DNA from: Clostridium transplantifaecale
GTDB lineage: Bacteria; Bacillota; Clostridia; Lachnospirales; Lachnospiraceae
NCBI RefSeq assembly: GCF_900626075.1
Contig: NZ_UYZY01000006.1
Location: forward strand, 124,001 to 188,000
Length of the DNA: 64,000 bases
Direction: 5' to 3'
A program made the translations under genes and the position numbers. Positions 62,644-64,000 of the stretch are shown here, in pieces. The notes beneath the pieces were generated by a model. It made no database searches. It worked only from the letters and a program-made list of their open reading frames with translations, and was not told the origin of the DNA. The first letter of the stretch is position 1. Every line of letters begins with the position of its first letter.

Positions 62644-63147
62644 CTAAAAACTCCTGATTCGGTCGGCGTCGTCCTCACCGGTCTTCTCTATCTTCTTTAT
62701 CGTGACGGTATACCCGGCCTTTTCACTGATCCGGACATCCACGCTGTCCCCTTCCCTGTGGCCCTTAACGGCTTTTCCCAGAGGTGATTCGATGCTTATT
62801 AGGCCCTTCAGGGAATTCCCCCTGATACTCGTCACAAGGCGGTAAACTTCCTCCTCGTCGTCCTCCTCAAAATAGAGGGTGACCGTATCGTTTAAGCCCA
62901 CCTCGTCGGGCCTCGATTTGTCCGATACCACCCTTGCATTCTTAAGCATATTTTCCAGATAACGGATGCGGCTCTCATTCCGGTTCTTGTCCTTTTTGGC
63001 TGCATAATATTCAAAATTTTCACTGAGATCGCCTTGTGCCCTGGCCTCTTTTACGGCCTCGATTGCCTCTTTCCTGACCACCAGTTTTCTGTGATCTATC
63101 TCTTCCTGAATCTTTTTAATATCACTTTCCGTCAGTTGTTCCCGCAT
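62644..63147 (-). CDS. greA: Transcript cleavage factor GreA/GreB family
   Basis: 167 residues from ATG 63147 (MREQLTESDIKKIQEEIDHR) behind aaaggtga. N-terminal coiled coil (about 5-75) with the acidic tip region ARAQGDLSENFEYYAAKKDK, then the FKBP-like C-domain. It rescues backtracked RNA polymerase. The start MREQLTESDIKKI differs from the housekeeping GreA of Firmicutes, so this may be a second GreA paralogue. Confidence 0.9.
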   Translation of the reverse strand: MREQLTESDIKKIQEEIDHRKLVVRKEAIEAVKEARAQGDLSENFEYYAAKKDKNRNESRIRYLENMLKNARVVSDKSRPDEVGLNDTVTLYFEEDDEEEVYRLVTSIRGNSLKGLISIESPLGKAVKGHREGDSVDVRISEKAGYTVTIKKIEKTGEDDADRIRSF

Positions 63148-63176
63148 ATCTATCACCTTTCCCCGAAAAAGCTATG

Positions 63177-63202
63177 CGGCTGTCTGCAGAGGCAGACAGC
63201 CG
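63177..63202 (-). terminator. Hairpin between glmM and greA
   Basis: Perfect 10-base stem CGGCTGTCTG with its complement around a six-base loop; on the minus strand CATAGCTTTTT follows, so it is a possible terminator close to the greA ribosome site. Confidence 0.55.
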
Positions 63203-63272
63203 TATTATTGATTGATAAAGGCAGCCTGTGCAAGCCAGGCCAGCCTGATTCTATTCCCGGTTTTAACCGGCT

Positions 63273-64000
63273 TTACAGGAGATGTCCTTTCTCCTTCATA
63301 ACCGCAATTACCTGATCCACGTATTTTTCGCAGATTTCGTCGGTCTGGGCTTCCACCATAACGCGGATCACCGGCTCGGTTCCGCTCTGGCGGAGCAGGA
63401 TGCGTCCCGTATCTCCGAGAGCTTTTGCCACCTTCTCCACCTCAGCCTGGACATCGGCGTCATCCTGGGCTTCCGCTTTACTCTGAACCTTCACATTCTT
63501 AAGGACCTGAGGGTAAATCTGAATCTCCGACGCCAGCTTGCCGAGCGTCTGTTTTTTCTCCAGGATTACTTCCATCACCTTGAGGGATGTAAGAATACCG
63601 TCGCCTGTCGTGGCATTCTTGCTGAAAATAATGTGGCCGGACTGCTCGCCGCCGAGGCAGTGCCCATTCTGGGCCATATTCTCATATACATACTTGTCGC
63701 CCACGGCCGTCTTCTCGTAGCTGATTCCTTCTCTTTCAAAGGCTTTATAGAGGCCGAAGTTAGACATAACCGTCGTCACAACCGTGTTGTTAACCAGGGT
63801 TCCCTGTTCCTTCATGTATTTACCGCAGACGTACAGGATCTTGTCACCGTCCACCACTTCACCGTTCTCGTCCACGGCCAGACAGCGGTCGGCGTCGCCG
63901 TCATAAGCAAAGCCCACATCCAGCTTATTGTCTTTCACAAACTTCTGGAGCTGCCCGATATGGGTAGAACCGCAGTTGGTATTAATATTGGTTCCGTCCG
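63273..64000 (-). CDS. glmM: Phosphoglucosamine mutase, C-terminal part (runs off the window)
   Basis: The last 242 residues are present; the frame stays open to the window edge (DGTNINTNCGSTHIGQLQKF is readable beyond any internal start). Metal loop GFAYDGDADRCLAV, sugar-binding GGEQSGHIIF, and phosphate-binding RQSGTEPVIRVMVEA identify GlmM, which converts glucosamine-6-phosphate to glucosamine-1-phosphate for the cell wall. The catalytic-serine half lies outside the window. Confidence 0.94.
   Translation of the reverse strand, partial: DGTNINTNCGSTHIGQLQKFVKDNKLDVGFAYDGDADRCLAVDENGEVVDGDKILYVCGKYMKEQGTLVNNTVVTTVMSNFGLYKAFEREGISYEKTAVGDKYVYENMAQNGHCLGGEQSGHIIFSKNATTGDGILTSLKVMEVILEKKQTLGKLASEIQIYPQVLKNVKVQSKAEAQDDADVQAEVEKVAKALGDTGRILLRQSGTEPVIRVMVEAQTDEICEKYVDQVIAVMKEKGHLL

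Overview
The window looks like chromosomal DNA of an anaerobic, butyrate-forming gut clostridium of the Lachnospiraceae (Clostridium symbiosum or a near relative). This is an inference from gene content: a thl-crt-hbd-bcd-etfBA butyrate operon, a butyryl-CoA:acetate CoA-transferase of the Roseburia type, formiminoglutamate-to-formate genes, a membrane pyrophosphatase and type IV pilus genes, at moderate GC. The species cannot be proved from the window alone. I found no rRNA, tRNA, CRISPR array or phage.

Layout. 0-4 kb (minus): type IV pilus motor genes pilB, pilT, pilC. 4.5-18 kb (minus): glycerol and glycerophosphodiester metabolism, with glpK, the antiterminator glpP, a TRAP transporter plus a cytosolic glycerophosphodiesterase, a cation/proton antiporter, a HAD phosphatase and a three-gene glycerol-3-phosphate dehydrogenase. 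Two of these operons have an intrinsic terminator between promoter and first gene, as expected for GlpP antitermination. Three related long-palindrome repeats lie in the gaps. 18-24.8 kb: formate channel, formate-THF ligase, cyclodeaminase, glutamate formimidoyltransferase, HutD and a ureohydrolase (minus), with a divergent Lrp regulator. 25-30.7 kb: NlpC/P60 hydrolase, thioredoxin reductase, an SDR and a membrane glycerophosphodiesterase. 31-37.7 kb (minus): a compact operon of a phosphonatase-like HAD enzyme, an organophosphate-type permease and two iron alcohol dehydrogenases, preceded by two tandem DeoR repressors and an unlisted 23-residue ORF. 37.7-43.8 kb (minus): the main butyrate operon. 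44.8-55.8 kb (plus): a second acyl-CoA cluster with no thiolase or 3-hydroxyacyl-CoA dehydrogenase, carrying a propionate-type CoA-transferase, a GntP permease, an acyl-CoA dehydrogenase, a second EtfBA and But, interrupted by an insertion sequence. 55.9-64 kb: Smr-domain protein, 2-hydroxycarboxylate transporter, MarR-MATE pair, pyrophosphatase, GreA and the end of GlmM.

How the parts may work together. Glycerophosphodiesters may enter through the TRAP system, be cut to glycerol-3-phosphate and be oxidised by the GlpA-like complex under GlpP control. Formiminoglutamate would be converted to glutamate, ammonia and formate with ATP made by running formate-THF ligase backwards. The 31-35.6 kb operon fits a redox-neutral route from 2-hydroxyethylphosphonate to ethanol and phosphate. 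The second acyl-CoA cluster fits import and reduction of a short 3-hydroxy or 2-enoic acid. Three copies of the palindrome TAGCATGCTA at its promoters, and a related palindrome in the promoter of its own MarR gene, suggest one shared regulon. An insertion sequence now separates one of those promoters from its genes.
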